64,000 bases of DNA from Zasmidium citrigriseum (Eukaryota > Ascomycota > Dothideomycetes > Mycosphaerellales > Mycosphaerellaceae), in assembly GCA_002786025.1 (NCBI GenBank), contig NHNW01000002.1, forward strand, positions 1,240,001 through 1,304,000, given 5' to 3'. Position numbers and translations under genes: made by a program. The notes under the pieces were generated by a model, which worked only from the letters and a program-made list of their open reading frames with translations, did no database searches and had not been told where the DNA came from. Of the stretch, positions 35,206 to 45,416 are shown in pieces; the first letter of the stretch is position 1, and each line of letters opens with the position of its first letter.

Positions 35206-35953
35206 GCTGAAGCAAGGTCGAACACAGTCGATTGATGTCTGCTCCAACCTTCCGACTGAGACAAGCAGCTTTTAGATATCTTCAACGGTGGAGCAAAACT
35301 GCGTAGGATTCAGCATAACGGATACCCGTCTTGGTATCAAACAAGAATAGATCATGAGGCTGTACACCCATCCGACATCGAACTCCAGCCATTCGGCGCC
35401 GAACTACCAAATTACGATCTCAACAACTGGCGACCGGTGAGTCGTTCGATTACCAACAAGACCACGCACGCGATTCGTGAAACCACGCTCGCAGTGATTT
35501 CTCTCCACCCGGCAACTCCTCGGAATCGGCATTGGTCATCGCTTAACCATGTCCAAGGATTTTGGTGTCATAGTCCGTCTTCATATTCCCTGCTAAGTGC
35601 TTGGCCGAACAGGTAAAGGGAACCACTGTTGGCTCTACAAATAGGCCGTTCGAATATCGGCTACCAGCACACTGGGGCGCCTGAGCTTTGCCCTACAGGC
35701 TAAATTGTTGCGAAAGGAATGGGATGGGCTGGTGTGCTCGTCTCGGTGGGAAAGATGGGGACTCATATATCCTCGATCCTTCGTGCGTTTTCTTCCGCGA
35801 TGTCGGGTCTCCAGAGTTCAGCTTGATATCGGATTTCGGATTGTACTAAGAGTTAGGTACTGATCGAGCGTCTCCTAACTTACGCCACAAGTTGCTTGTC
35901 GAGTCTTGTGAAAGAACCGGTTTCCACCAGCCAGGAGAGGTTTTCACCAAACA
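35206..35953. other. divergent promoter region
   Basis: The 748 nt separate the GH71 gene from the membrane protein transcribed the other way. Both promoters must lie here. I see no other feature. Confidence 0.4.
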
Positions 35954-37172
35954 ATGTCGACCACAGCAACCAAGACGTCCGCCACGGACACAGCAGCAAC
36001 CAGCGATGTCTTCGCGTTGACGACGACCTTCACACCACCGGCGAGATGCACGCAGACTTCGCACATGTTCTCCATGCTGGCCCCAAGCTCCGAGATCTGG
36101 GTCAATGACCCAGTCCCGGTCAGTGGCAGCACGGTCTCTTCGTGTTATCCCACAGAATGGCTTGAGAGCTATACCAGCACTACAACAATCACGTCTTTTA
36201 CTGGAAAAGCGACGCAACATCTCTCCTCGATAGTGCCTGCCTTGAGCCCGATGGTATGCCCATTGAGCTGGGAGACGGTGTTGACTGCGCCTGGGAATTA
36301 CATCGCCTGCTGTCCGCCGTAAGTTGAGTCTGATGGATGCGTGCTGGAATGGTGGTCTAACGCATCGATGCAGGAGCTTTTCTTTGGCTTCTCCTCAAAC
36401 CACGAAAGACGGATATCGACCAGCTTATGGAGGTGAGCGTTGAGAGAACCTTGCAGATCCTGAGACCACCGCGCTGACAATCTTGACCTGCAGGAACATG
36501 TTATTCGGACTTGAGCAGTGGACAGGTGCTCACCCAAGTGACACAATACAACAACCAAAGCATTAGTGCGACGATTCCCTTCACGGCAACCGCCGCCGGC
36601 GCACAAGTCTATGCGCACCCTATGGATGGATACTCCTACCAGGAAGCTTCAGTGACTGTGTTTCAGACTCAGACTGCCAACAGCGTGAGTGCAGATGAAT
36701 TCCAGAAGCCTGGAATCCTCGACTGACCAGCGGGCAGAGCACAACGACCACGACATCTCCGGCAACGCTTGCATCCGCCACGCAGTCGCAATCTTCAACT
36801 GCAACCCCAGAGGCTTCAACAAGTTCAGGATTGAGTGGAGGAGCGATCGCGGGCGTGGTAATCGGTGTGGTGGCAGGCGTGGCACTTCTGGCGGCGCTGA
36901 TCTTCTTCCTTTTGCGGCGGCGGCGAAATGCCCCAGAGGTAGAAGAAGTTGGTGATGCACCTGTCGGCGAAGACACGCGAGAAGCGCCTCGAACACCTGC
37001 AGCTGCCGAAGAGGTCAAGAGCCCCGTTGTGGCGGAGATGTACTCGCCCGGTCGGCATGAGTTGGCCATTGATCGAGGCGTCAATGCAGAGCTTTCGGGC
37101 GAAGCCAGGGAGCCGGCGGAGCTGGACACGGGCTATTCTTCAATGGACGGGAAAGGCCGGCCGCTCTTCTGA
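35954..37172 (+). CDS. single-pass membrane protein with Ser/Thr-rich ectodomain
   Basis: Four exons (35954-36318, 36374-36432, 36494-36684, 36738-37172) sum to 1,050 nt, 349 residues. The N terminus is Thr/Ser-rich with LTTTFTPPARC, followed by Cys-bearing segments (SSCYPTEW, MVCPLSW, IACCPP, GTCYSDL) typical of a common ascomycete family of unknown role. After a Ser/Thr stalk comes one transmembrane helix (GGAIAGVVIGVVAGVALLAA) and then a basic stop-transfer RRRR. The cytosolic tail of about 90 residues is acidic and ends in STDG-like sequence with YSSMDGKGRPLF. No cleavable signal peptide is visible at the chosen start. A wall-sensor-like role is inference only. Confidence 0.85.
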
Positions 37173-37864
37173 TAGAAAACCTTTACGATTGATGATATGT
37201 TGGTGTTGCGTTTGATAGAGATGAGGGATGTCATCACTCTCGCGAAAGTCTCGCGCGTGCACGGATCACGTCGCGCCGGTACCCTCGACTTCACCTCCCC
37301 CTTTTTCTGGCTAACAACAGCATGCATACCAAAACTCGACAATATTTCCGTCAATACATTGGGATATCTGTCTTTCCCTCTCCATGCTTCAACTTTGCTC
37401 ATAGCACTTCACCAGGACCCACGAAGAAACGTGCGGTTGCAGTTGATTCACCTTCCGCAAACTTCGACACATCTCTGTCATCTGTCCACCGAATTCCAGA
37501 CTTTGCAAATGCTCCCACAGATGTCGCTAATGACCTTTCTAGAGCGGCCTTCACTCCTTGCAATGTCTAAATCAGACTTCATCGCCATTGCCTCTGCTGT
37601 ACTTTTGTTTTCTGCGCTTTGTTCCGAACCATGCGGAAGATTCACGGAACACTTTGGCGCTGAGAGGCATGTCTGCCACTTTCAACGCATTCAAGGCTTC
37701 CAAGACAGGTGGTATGCTGGAGAATGCCACCAAAGTCTTTAGATGTCGCCAGCTTGCTATGGACATCCATTATGCCTGCGTTGCCTTGTGATCAGCAGTA
37801 CTTATAATCCCTGCCTCTTCTCCGCTCATTTCCGAATATCAACGAAAGGCTAAACCATTTAAAG
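37173..37864. other. intergenic region before the SET array
   Basis: About 690 nt between two plus-strand genes. Several overlapping short frames occur, none with a recognisable domain. It should hold the promoter of the first SET gene. Confidence 0.4.
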
Positions 37865-38961
37865 ATGTTGACAGCAGGATCAGGTACGTATTCACGTTCT
37901 ATTCGGCATACTACATTAGCTAATGCAACACAGATCGAGGCAACAATGGCTACTATGAAATCAGATCGACTCCCGAAAAAGGTTACGGCGCCTTTGCATT
38001 GAAGGACATTCCTGCTGGAACCAAGATTCTTGCCGACAAGGCATTGATGATCATTAGTCTCACGGATATCAGCGAAGAGATCGACGAAAAGGCCGCTCGA
38101 GAGATCAACGAGAGGGCCGCCCAAGTTAAATACGACCAACTCGAAGGCCCAGAGAAGAGCGATTTCGATGCGGCCCCATGGTTCGATGGTTCTGGACAGA
38201 GGCGATTCGACGCAAACCCTCTTGGAAAACTATCAGCAAACGGCTTCAGCATGTTGGGCAGTGACGGAGAGCTAGGATGCTACGTGTACGCAAGTCGCTT
38301 CAACCATTCCTGCTTGCCGAATTGCGGCAAGTTCGAAAATGAACGCCGAGAAAAGGTATTCTACGTGATGACGGATATTGTGCAAGGGGAGGAGCTCACA
38401 TTCTCCTACAACGAAGAGCTCCTTTACGTGCCGTTCCACGAGCGTCAAACACTGATTCGATCATATTTCAAGCACTCTAGCTGTCTTTGCCTGCTTTGCT
38501 CCCGGGCGCCTGAAGAGCGATGCGAGAGCGACCTGCGCAGACGTCTAATGAGATCTCTCATGCACATCTGGGACAAGACAGATGTCGCCGAACGTTATGG
38601 CGCGCAGATTCACCCAGAAGACATCACGGCTATCCTTGGCCCCTCGAACCTGAAGAGCTCGGGAGCACTCGAGCCTCTAAGACTCTTCATCGACCTAGCT
38701 GAACGGGAAGGAATCCTCACCGGAAATTTGCTGCATTATTGCTACTGGGAAGGTGCACGTGAGATGATTGAGAGAGCAGAGGAGGCAAATCGTGATCTGG
38801 ATGTTGAGAAAGAGCTGCCGCTGTTAACGAGATGGACGCTTCGTGCTGAGCAGCTCAAGGCATATTCAGGTGATAGAGTATGCGGAGATTTGGATTGCAG
38901 GTCCTTCGATGAGGACATGGCAAGATGCAAGAGTGTGATTGCTGCTTACGGACAGTCCTGA
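37865..38961 (+). CDS. SET-domain protein, array member 1
   Basis: Two exons (37865-37883 and 37934-38961) give 348 residues. The 19-nt first exon encodes only MLTAGS plus one base, and the phase-1 intron sits just before DRGNNGYYEIR. The SET domain starts with GYGAFALKDIPAGTKIL, and its cofactor-binding core is RFNHSCLPNC followed by GEELTFSY. A post-SET Cys cluster (CLCLLCS) comes next, then a helical tail (LEPLRLFIDLAEREGIL). There is no MYND finger between the two halves. The family methylates lysines in histones or other proteins; the substrate here is unknown. It is the first of four tandem relatives in the same direction. Confidence 0.9.
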
Positions 38962-39464
38962 TGTTCGTGTCGGAGACACTGGCTATGAAAGATGGATGGC
39001 AGCTTGGCAAGCGCAGGGGGTAGCGACTGCCGAAGGTGAGTCCGCCGAATCTTTCGATTGCAACTTCATCTCATGGCTGTTTCAAAGCATCTTCCTCCTT
39101 TCTTCTTTTTCTTCAGTCGCTCTTTTATCCTACGAATGCTTCTATGCTTCTTTCAGTGCTCAGACAACGTCCGATGCTTCTCCAACAAGCGCCGTCTTAA
39201 GGAATCTAAGTGCCACATATCACTACATTGAAGACATTTGATGCCGCTTGGCGCCTGCGAGCCTGAGAAGTGCGACATGTTGTGGCCTCTGACAATGACC
39301 AGATTTCCCCGGATTGTTCGAGCTGATGTCGAACAAAGGGCTCGTTGGAGACGGTGTTTGCTGCGAAGCACAAACATCCAAAGCATCTCCATGTAGCATA
39401 CTCCATATAAACACTCTTGAGAAGCTGTTGGAGTGTAGAGACGGCACTCGCAGACAACTCGGAA
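38962..39464. other. spacer between SET genes 1 and 2
   Basis: About 500 nt with a T/C-rich patch near 39085-39130. It should hold the promoter of the second SET gene. No gene is visible. Confidence 0.4.
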
Positions 39465-40558
39465 ATGCAAGCGCCAGGATCAGGTACGTTCAATATCGCT
39501 GTGTCTGTAGGGAACTCCGCTAACAATATGAAGACAGAGGCAACTACGGATACTACACGCTTAGGCCGTCACCGGGGAAGGGCATGGGGGCCTTCGCACT
39601 CAAAAACCTTTCAGCGGGCACCAAGATCCTCGTCGAACGACCTATCACGGTGATCGAGAAGCCTGCATCTCAGATCACTTTGGCCGATGCCGCTACAGCC
39701 TACCAAAATCTACCCGCCCGTGAACGACAAGAATTCGACCTTGCGCCAGTGGTCTTTGCTAACGAATTCACGACGAACGATCCACGCCTGCCACCCCTAG
39801 CCAAGTTCATGTCGAATCAATTCCAGATGCACGACGAAAACAAAAGGGGGTGTTTTGTCCATGCCTCCCGCTTCAACCATTCCTGTCTGCCCAACTGCAA
39901 CGTTAGCGGCATGCCCAATGGCAGTCTACAAATGTTCGTCACCATCGATGTAGCTGCGGGTGAAGAGCTTACGTTTGCATACGACATCCAGCTGCTGTAC
40001 ATGCCGACCGAGCAACGCAAACAGTATTTTCCCAAGGTCGGTATCAACATTCAACAATGCCTTTGCAACCTCTGTACAAGCTCCACAACAGAGCTTTGGA
40101 GGAGCGATTTGCGCACCAAGCTCATCAGACACCTCGTGCACCGATGGCTCAAGGATGACCCAGCGAAGGACTCCGAAGTTTCAATTTCTCAAGCTTGTCG
40201 TGATGGCGCTCTTGGATTCAACTTCTGCGATCAGAACAAGATCACCCAACCGGCACGACTCATCGTCGGATTGATCGAGCAGGAGGGCATCCTGAGCTCG
40301 GGCTACATGAGGTCGGCCTGCTTTTCCATCGGCGATACTGCCTACGACGTGACGAATCGTGACTTCCGAGCGGTGAAGTATTGGACACTGCGGGCGCGGG
40401 ATCTCAAGCGAGCTTGTGGTGGGACCGGTCAGCATTCCCCAGCAGAACAGTCTTTCGACCGAAATGTTGCGAGACTGATTGATGCCATTGTCAGGGAAGA
40501 GAAGACTTTGGGCTGTGCGATTGATGACGATGGATACAATCGGTTTGCAGAGAAATAG
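39465..40558 (+). CDS. SET-domain protein, array member 2
   Basis: Two exons (39465-39483 and 39534-40558) give 347 residues. The first exon is again 19 nt (MQAPGS plus one base), and the phase-1 intron ends in an AAG acceptor before DRGNYGYYTLR. SET marks are GKGMGAFALKNLSAGTKIL, RFNHSCLPNC, GEELTFAY and the post-SET CLCNLC. The C-terminal helical region (LIVGLIEQEGIL, then WTLRARDLKRA) aligns with member 1. Identity to member 1 is moderate, so the duplication is not recent. A lysine methyltransferase role is family knowledge; the target is unknown. Confidence 0.9.
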
Positions 40559-40817
40559 GAACAATGTCGAACTACAAGTCAACGTGTACGCCCGATTGAA
40601 GATGATATTTACATTTGCTTCGAAACAATCGCATCTGCTGCCTAGTTGACGTAGCTAAAAAAGCCCCAATCCCAGTCCGCCAAGCCAGACAGCCAGGCTT
40701 GGCAATCACATGCCAAACCACCATTCCTTCACTCAATCTCACTTCACCCTCCAAACCTATATAAACTAAATTTAACCAACCACTTCCAAGAATTCATCAG
40801 AATTCCCAAACCTGCCG

Positions 40818-40893
40818 CGGGGGATTGGCGCAGTCGTAAGGCGCGCTGATTTAAACCTAAGGTATGGGCGCAAGTACAGCCACCGTCTATTAC
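40818..40893 (+). pseudogene. tRNA-Leu-like remnant
   Basis: The sequence GGGGGATTGGCGCAGTCGTA followed by AGGCGCGCTGATTTAAA resembles the acceptor strand, D-arm and TAA anticodon region of a fungal tRNA-Leu. The D-stem GCGC/GCGC pairs. After the anticodon loop the match fades: the expected complementary stem is broken and the T-arm lacks GTTCGA (it reads GCGCAAGTACAG). A TATATAAA box lies about 50 nt upstream. It is either a decayed tRNA or a chance match. Confidence 0.3.
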
Positions 40894-40984
40894 CGCAAAG
40901 TCATCGGACTATAGGGGGGCATGGGTGAACTGCAAGTGGCTTGCATAACAACTTAGAAAGATAACGTTACGTTTCTTTCTCTCC

Positions 40985-41190
40985 TGTGCAGGGAGGTGTT
41001 TCTTTTTGTCTGGTTTTTTGGCTTTGGTGTGGGAGGGGTTCGAACTGGGGGCTCTGGGATTTGGGATGTTTGGGGTGTTTGCTTTGGGGGGATGATCTTT
41101 TGGTTTGGTGGTCTTCTTTGATTTTGTTTGAGAGTGGTTGCTGTAAATGTTTTATGAGCCTTCTTTTCCTTTCTTTTGTTTGAGAAAGAG
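40985..41190 (+). other. G/T-rich strand-asymmetric tract
   Basis: For about 200 nt the plus strand is almost devoid of C and A and contains many TTTG, GGGG and TTTTGG words. It includes runs such as GGGGGCTCTGGGATTTGGGA and GTTTGGGGTG. The sequence is unlike its surroundings on both sides. It might form G-rich secondary structure or be the footprint of a mutational bias; no coding role is likely. Confidence 0.5.
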
Positions 41191-41332
41191 AGTCATTGTG
41201 TTGACTTTCGTGCTTTGGCAGACATGCTTGCTCTACGTCTTAGCCTGTTAGATCCACTTTTTGCTGAGATTATAAGAGGACTCTCTACCTTCAGAGTACG
41301 GGTGATACCGACCATAGACTCAAGTACGAGCG

Positions 41333-42449
41333 ATGCAGACCGCAAAGCCAGGTGAGTGGAACGGCCATGCTTGTGGTGAATGGAGATTGACTTGATACAG
41401 ACAGGAACAACGTCCCCTACTACGAGCTCCGGGCGTCACCAGGCAAGGGAGAGGGAGCTTTTGCATTGAAAGACATTATTGCAGGCACCAAAATTCTATC
41501 AGATCGATCATTGATGACGATCAAGAACCTGCACTCGGAGTCTGAGGCTCAAAGTGCCTACGATAAGCTGCAAGACACTGACAAGACTGCTTTTGATGCA
41601 GCGCCGTACATCAATCCCATCACCGGCGAGGAGAACTATCAGGCATCGCCAATCCGCAAGTTCAACTCGAACAGGTTTCATGTGCCTCTTCTAGGGGCGT
41701 ATGGCTGTTTCGTCAACGCATCTCGCTTCAATCACTCCTGCCTGCCCAACTGCAACATGGTGACGAATGCGGCCGGTGAGATGGAGTGCTATGTCTTCAA
41801 AGACGTAAAATGTGGCGAGGAGCTCACCTTTGCGTATCTCGACCAACTGCTATATCTTCCGACTGTCCAGCGCCGGGCGCTCATACGGTCGAACCAGCTC
41901 TGCGGATTTCAGGGATGCCAATGTATTCTCTGCAGCAGCCCCCTCGCCGAAAAGTTCGAAAGCGATCTGAGAAGACGTCTGTTGCGCTGGCTGATGTACA
42001 CCTTCGACTCACGACTCGACATTGCTCCTCACACTTACGTACCCATTCGCCAAGACAGGAACACTCTTATTCAGATTTTCGGCGCTGGAAACTTCAATCT
42101 GGATGGGGTCATGGAGCCTCTGAGGATCTTTATTGACTTGGCTGAGCGGGAGGGCATCTTCGGCTCGAGGTACTTGAAGTATGCGCATCTTTGGCTGGCG
42201 CAGGCGTTGCTGAAACGTGCAATCGCTACAGAGAATGCTCGCTTCGATAAAGAGGAGGAGTTTGAGCTGTTCAAGAGATCGACGTTGCGGGCGGAGGAGT
42301 TGAAGATTCTCTCGATGGGCGAAGCTCGTGATCCTGAGGATGCTCAGGAGGTGAAGTTTGATGAAATTCTCATTCGTGCGAAGGATATCTTGAGCGAGAT
42401 GGAGACCTCGACTTCTGGGGGTGCGACGCAGAGTGGTGAGGAACAGTGA
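41333..42449 (+). CDS. SET-domain protein, array member 3
   Basis: Two exons (41333-41351 and 41401-42449) give 355 residues. The first exon is once more 19 nt (MQTAKP plus one base) with a phase-1 intron before DRNNVPYYELR. SET marks are GKGEGAFALKDIIAGTKIL, RFNHSCLPNC, GEELTFAY and the post-SET CQCILCSS. The tail (LEPLRIFIDLAEREGIF-like, with MEPLRIF here) matches member 1 closely; members 1 and 3 look closer to each other than either is to member 2. The final 30 residues are acidic and Ser/Thr-rich (ETSTSGGATQSGEEQ). Target unknown. Confidence 0.9.
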
Positions 42450-42737
42450 GGGATGTGGGCGGACGGCTGGTTAAGAAGGAAGGTGCGACTGTGTGTAATC
42501 TTAGTTCAAACGGCATGTGTTCTTGATGACCTCGTTATCGTCTTCCCATCTTCAATATTCGTTTTCAGTTCGTGATATGAGGTTGCCACGTGCATCGCGT
42601 TCCTTCCCTTTGATATTGCAGACGGCACGCGTTGTTGTGGAAGCCTGGTGCGCGCTCTGGACCACTCCTGCCTTCCACCTTCGATCTTCTCACCTCAACT
42701 TCAGCACCACACCAACACCACATCTCAAGTCGCCAGT

Positions 42738-44047
42738 ATGGCTGGCAAGAAAGCCAAGGCAAAGGCACGCAAGAAAGCGGTGATAAATACAGCGGCGCCG
42801 GCGAGTACAACGAAGCAGAAGGGCGTAGCCGCAACACATGCACCAGATGCGTCTGAAGGTGATGCCAATCGTCGTTCTGTGGCCATGGAGGACGCTAACA
42901 GCTTACCATAGTCTCGGGAAGAATTCACATGCCAGACGGTCAGCCCAATAACTCCATCCAAGACGCCAAGTTCGAGTACTTCGAGATCAAGCCATCTGCA
43001 GGCAAGGGTCTCGGTGTCTTTGCTACTCGATTTATCAATGGCGGCTTCGAAATCTTCAAGGAGCGGGCAGTGATGGTCATCAACAAAAGGGACGACATAT
43101 CTGAAGACGACATTGAACGTGCTTACCAACGATTGAACGACTCAGACATGAAGCGATTCGACGGCATGCGCTCTCCTCGAGGTCAATGCATTCAGCCCGG
43201 CTGCAAGTACTGCTTGTTTTTCGCCAACATACACGGTATGGTGGGAGACCGGCAGGGCTGCTTTCCCATCTGCAGTCGACTGAACCATTCTTGCCAACCC
43301 AATTCGCTCATCGGCGAGACCTCAAAGGGCACGGACAACAAGTGCATCTATGTCCTCAAAGATGTCCAGCCAGGAGAGGAACTCACGTTCAGTTACATGT
43401 TCTGCGCCCAATACATGACTTACGAGCAACGCCAACCATTCCTGTTCGAGAACTGCTTCGAATTCTGCTGCGCTTGTCAGCTCTGCTCGCTTCCACCAGT
43501 CGAACGATTCGCCAGCGACTGCCGTCGCGTGCTCTTGCGACATTTGCGCTTCTGGATTGTGGGAAGCGATCTCCCGGATGCTCCAGCCGTCGACTTAGGG
43601 CCACCGCGCACGAATATCAACGAGGCTGACATGACACTGTACTTGCTGCTATTCGCCCATCTTGCAGACATTGAGGGTACAATAGCCAACGATCACCACC
43701 CTGGATACAGCTACATCAAGCTGATTCTGTTCGTCATGTTCAAAGCACGCGGAAAGGACACAGATCAATTGCCAAAACGCACCGTGGAGAACGTGCGCCG
43801 CTGGTGGTGGAGATCCAAAGTTCTCGGCACGGGAGGTTGGTTCATGAACGACATGGCAGGTAGCTCCTGGCAGCAAGCCGAGGAATTTGTGAAGTGCTTG
43901 GGAGACGACGGATTCATCGACTGGGACCAGTTGTGCTTTCTGAAATACGAAATCCTGTTCAAGATTGAGTGGATGGACGTCTGCAATGAGGACTCTTGCC
44001 TGGAGATCAATTTGGGAGCAGCGCGTAACTTCCCTTGGGCGATGTGA
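42738..44047 (+). CDS. SET-domain protein, array member 4 (diverged)
   Basis: Two exons (42738-42858 and 42912-44047) give 418 residues. The first exon is longer (121 nt) and encodes a Lys/Ala-rich, possibly nuclear-targeting start (MAGKKAKAKARKKAV). The intron is again phase 1; its donor GTGATG is weak, but it alone joins the two frames. The SET domain has GKGLGVFATRFINGG, a Cys insert (CIQPGCKYC), RLNHSCQPNS, GEELTFSY and the post-SET CCACQLC. The C-terminal half is Trp-rich (VRRWWWRSK) and unlike the other three. It looks like an old or outgroup member of the array. Target unknown. Confidence 0.88.
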
Positions 44048-45416
44048 AAGAGACGGAGATGTGTTTGCTGGAAGATCAATCAGAGCAGGTGCTTTTGCAG
44101 TCATCATTTCCACCCAAGCTGTAACGTACTACAGCGCTCTGTCTCATGGAAGACAAAGAAAGTAGCAGCAGACCGCAAGCGAGACCAAGACCAATAGAGC
44201 GAGGGACTGGGCCACGAGTAGAACATGTTTTGTCCTTTTGCCTGGGAACTTGCAGCAGCTCTCCACAGCTCCAAGGTCCCTTGATGGCCTCTGAAGTCGC
44301 CAAGTTGTCCGCTCCAATTTGCTTCGCTCTCGTCGACCATGAGATCTTGCATGTTCACCCTGTCTCCAATAAGGCCTCTTGGTTCATTCCCAGGCTCAAG
44401 TCGTAAGTGTCGCACCGCAGACCACCAGAAGCACATGGTCTTGTGTGCGGTATCAAGATCAATATCGAACCACTCCCGATGGACTCGATACCCGTTGCCG
44501 TTTCCCAGTGGCACCATGTCGTCGCACTAATACATCACAAGATCAGCGTCTTCCCAGCCGTCTCAGCTGCATATGTGGGATGCCAAGTAGATATCTACCG
44601 GCACCGAAGAGTCGATGATCTTCATGTTGCTTCTGGAGCTCTCGAAGATGCTCATTCAACATTCGCATTGTGAAGTTTATCTCGAATTTGCGGCGATTGG
44701 GGTCGTCGATGGCGTAGAGAGTACCTGCAGCTTTGGGCGATGAAAGTGGCTCGAAGAGAAGTGCTCGAACGTCTTCGCGGATTTGTTAGAGTGATAGAGG
44801 AGATGATACATCAGGGGTGAAGTATCGAGCTTGAGGATATGGGGTTCGACGACTTCCGGATGGTGAAACGGGCTGGTTGATCGCACGTCTTCGAAGGGTG
44901 GGATGCTTCGTTCGTCTGCGTTCTGAGGTCACTGGCTCCATTCCGCAGCAAGACACGAATCAAAGTTAACAAATCCAAGTCAATGTTGCACTGTGGACGC
45001 CCGCTTCCGCCATCTTAAGTGATCTTTGTGTCAAGGCAGTGCAGCAACGCCGCCAGGAAGTTATTTGAGACCACGGTAAAAACAGCAACGCAACTGAGTG
45101 GCAGATGATTCGCCTCGCCATAAATATTACTGCGTCTGAAGTATGGCAAAGTAGCTCGTAGGTAGTCGATTGTTCTTGGAGATCTCCAAGGTGCGGCCTG
45201 GCCGTTGCTTCGCCTTCCCCCTAAAGGCGTGGCTGGGTCGTTTCGCCATCCCCTACTATCGCTTCCTGGAGCACAGCTGAACTGCAATGCTCGAGTATCG
45301 ATGAGATCCGAATAGCTCTTGGTTCTGATGTGCTCGGTAATTGCCTCTACGAAGGAGTTCTTTGCAGTCCCATTTCCAGATGTGAAGTCGCATCATCGTT
45401 TCCTCGTTATGTCTCC
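44048..45416. other. region with possible degraded minus-strand gene
   Basis: No complete gene could be built. On the minus strand, about 44540-44770 encodes a convincing stretch (GTLYAIDDPNRRKFEINF, then MRMLNEHLRELQKQHEDHRL). A second stretch at about 44400-44517 reads GYRVHREWFDIDLDTAHKT. They lie in different frames with no good splice sites between them. A third possible piece is at 44800-44886. They may be fragments of one decayed gene or of a gene with several short exons that I failed to join. Confidence 0.35.

Larger units (their letters stand above)
40559..41332. other. spacer between SET genes 2 and 3 with tRNA-like and G/T-rich sequence
   Basis: The 774 nt hold a TATATAAA box at 40758-40765, a tRNA-Leu-like 5' half from about 40818, and a strongly G/T-rich strand at 40985-41190. 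The rest is the promoter of the third SET gene. The last two elements are described separately. Confidence 0.5.
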
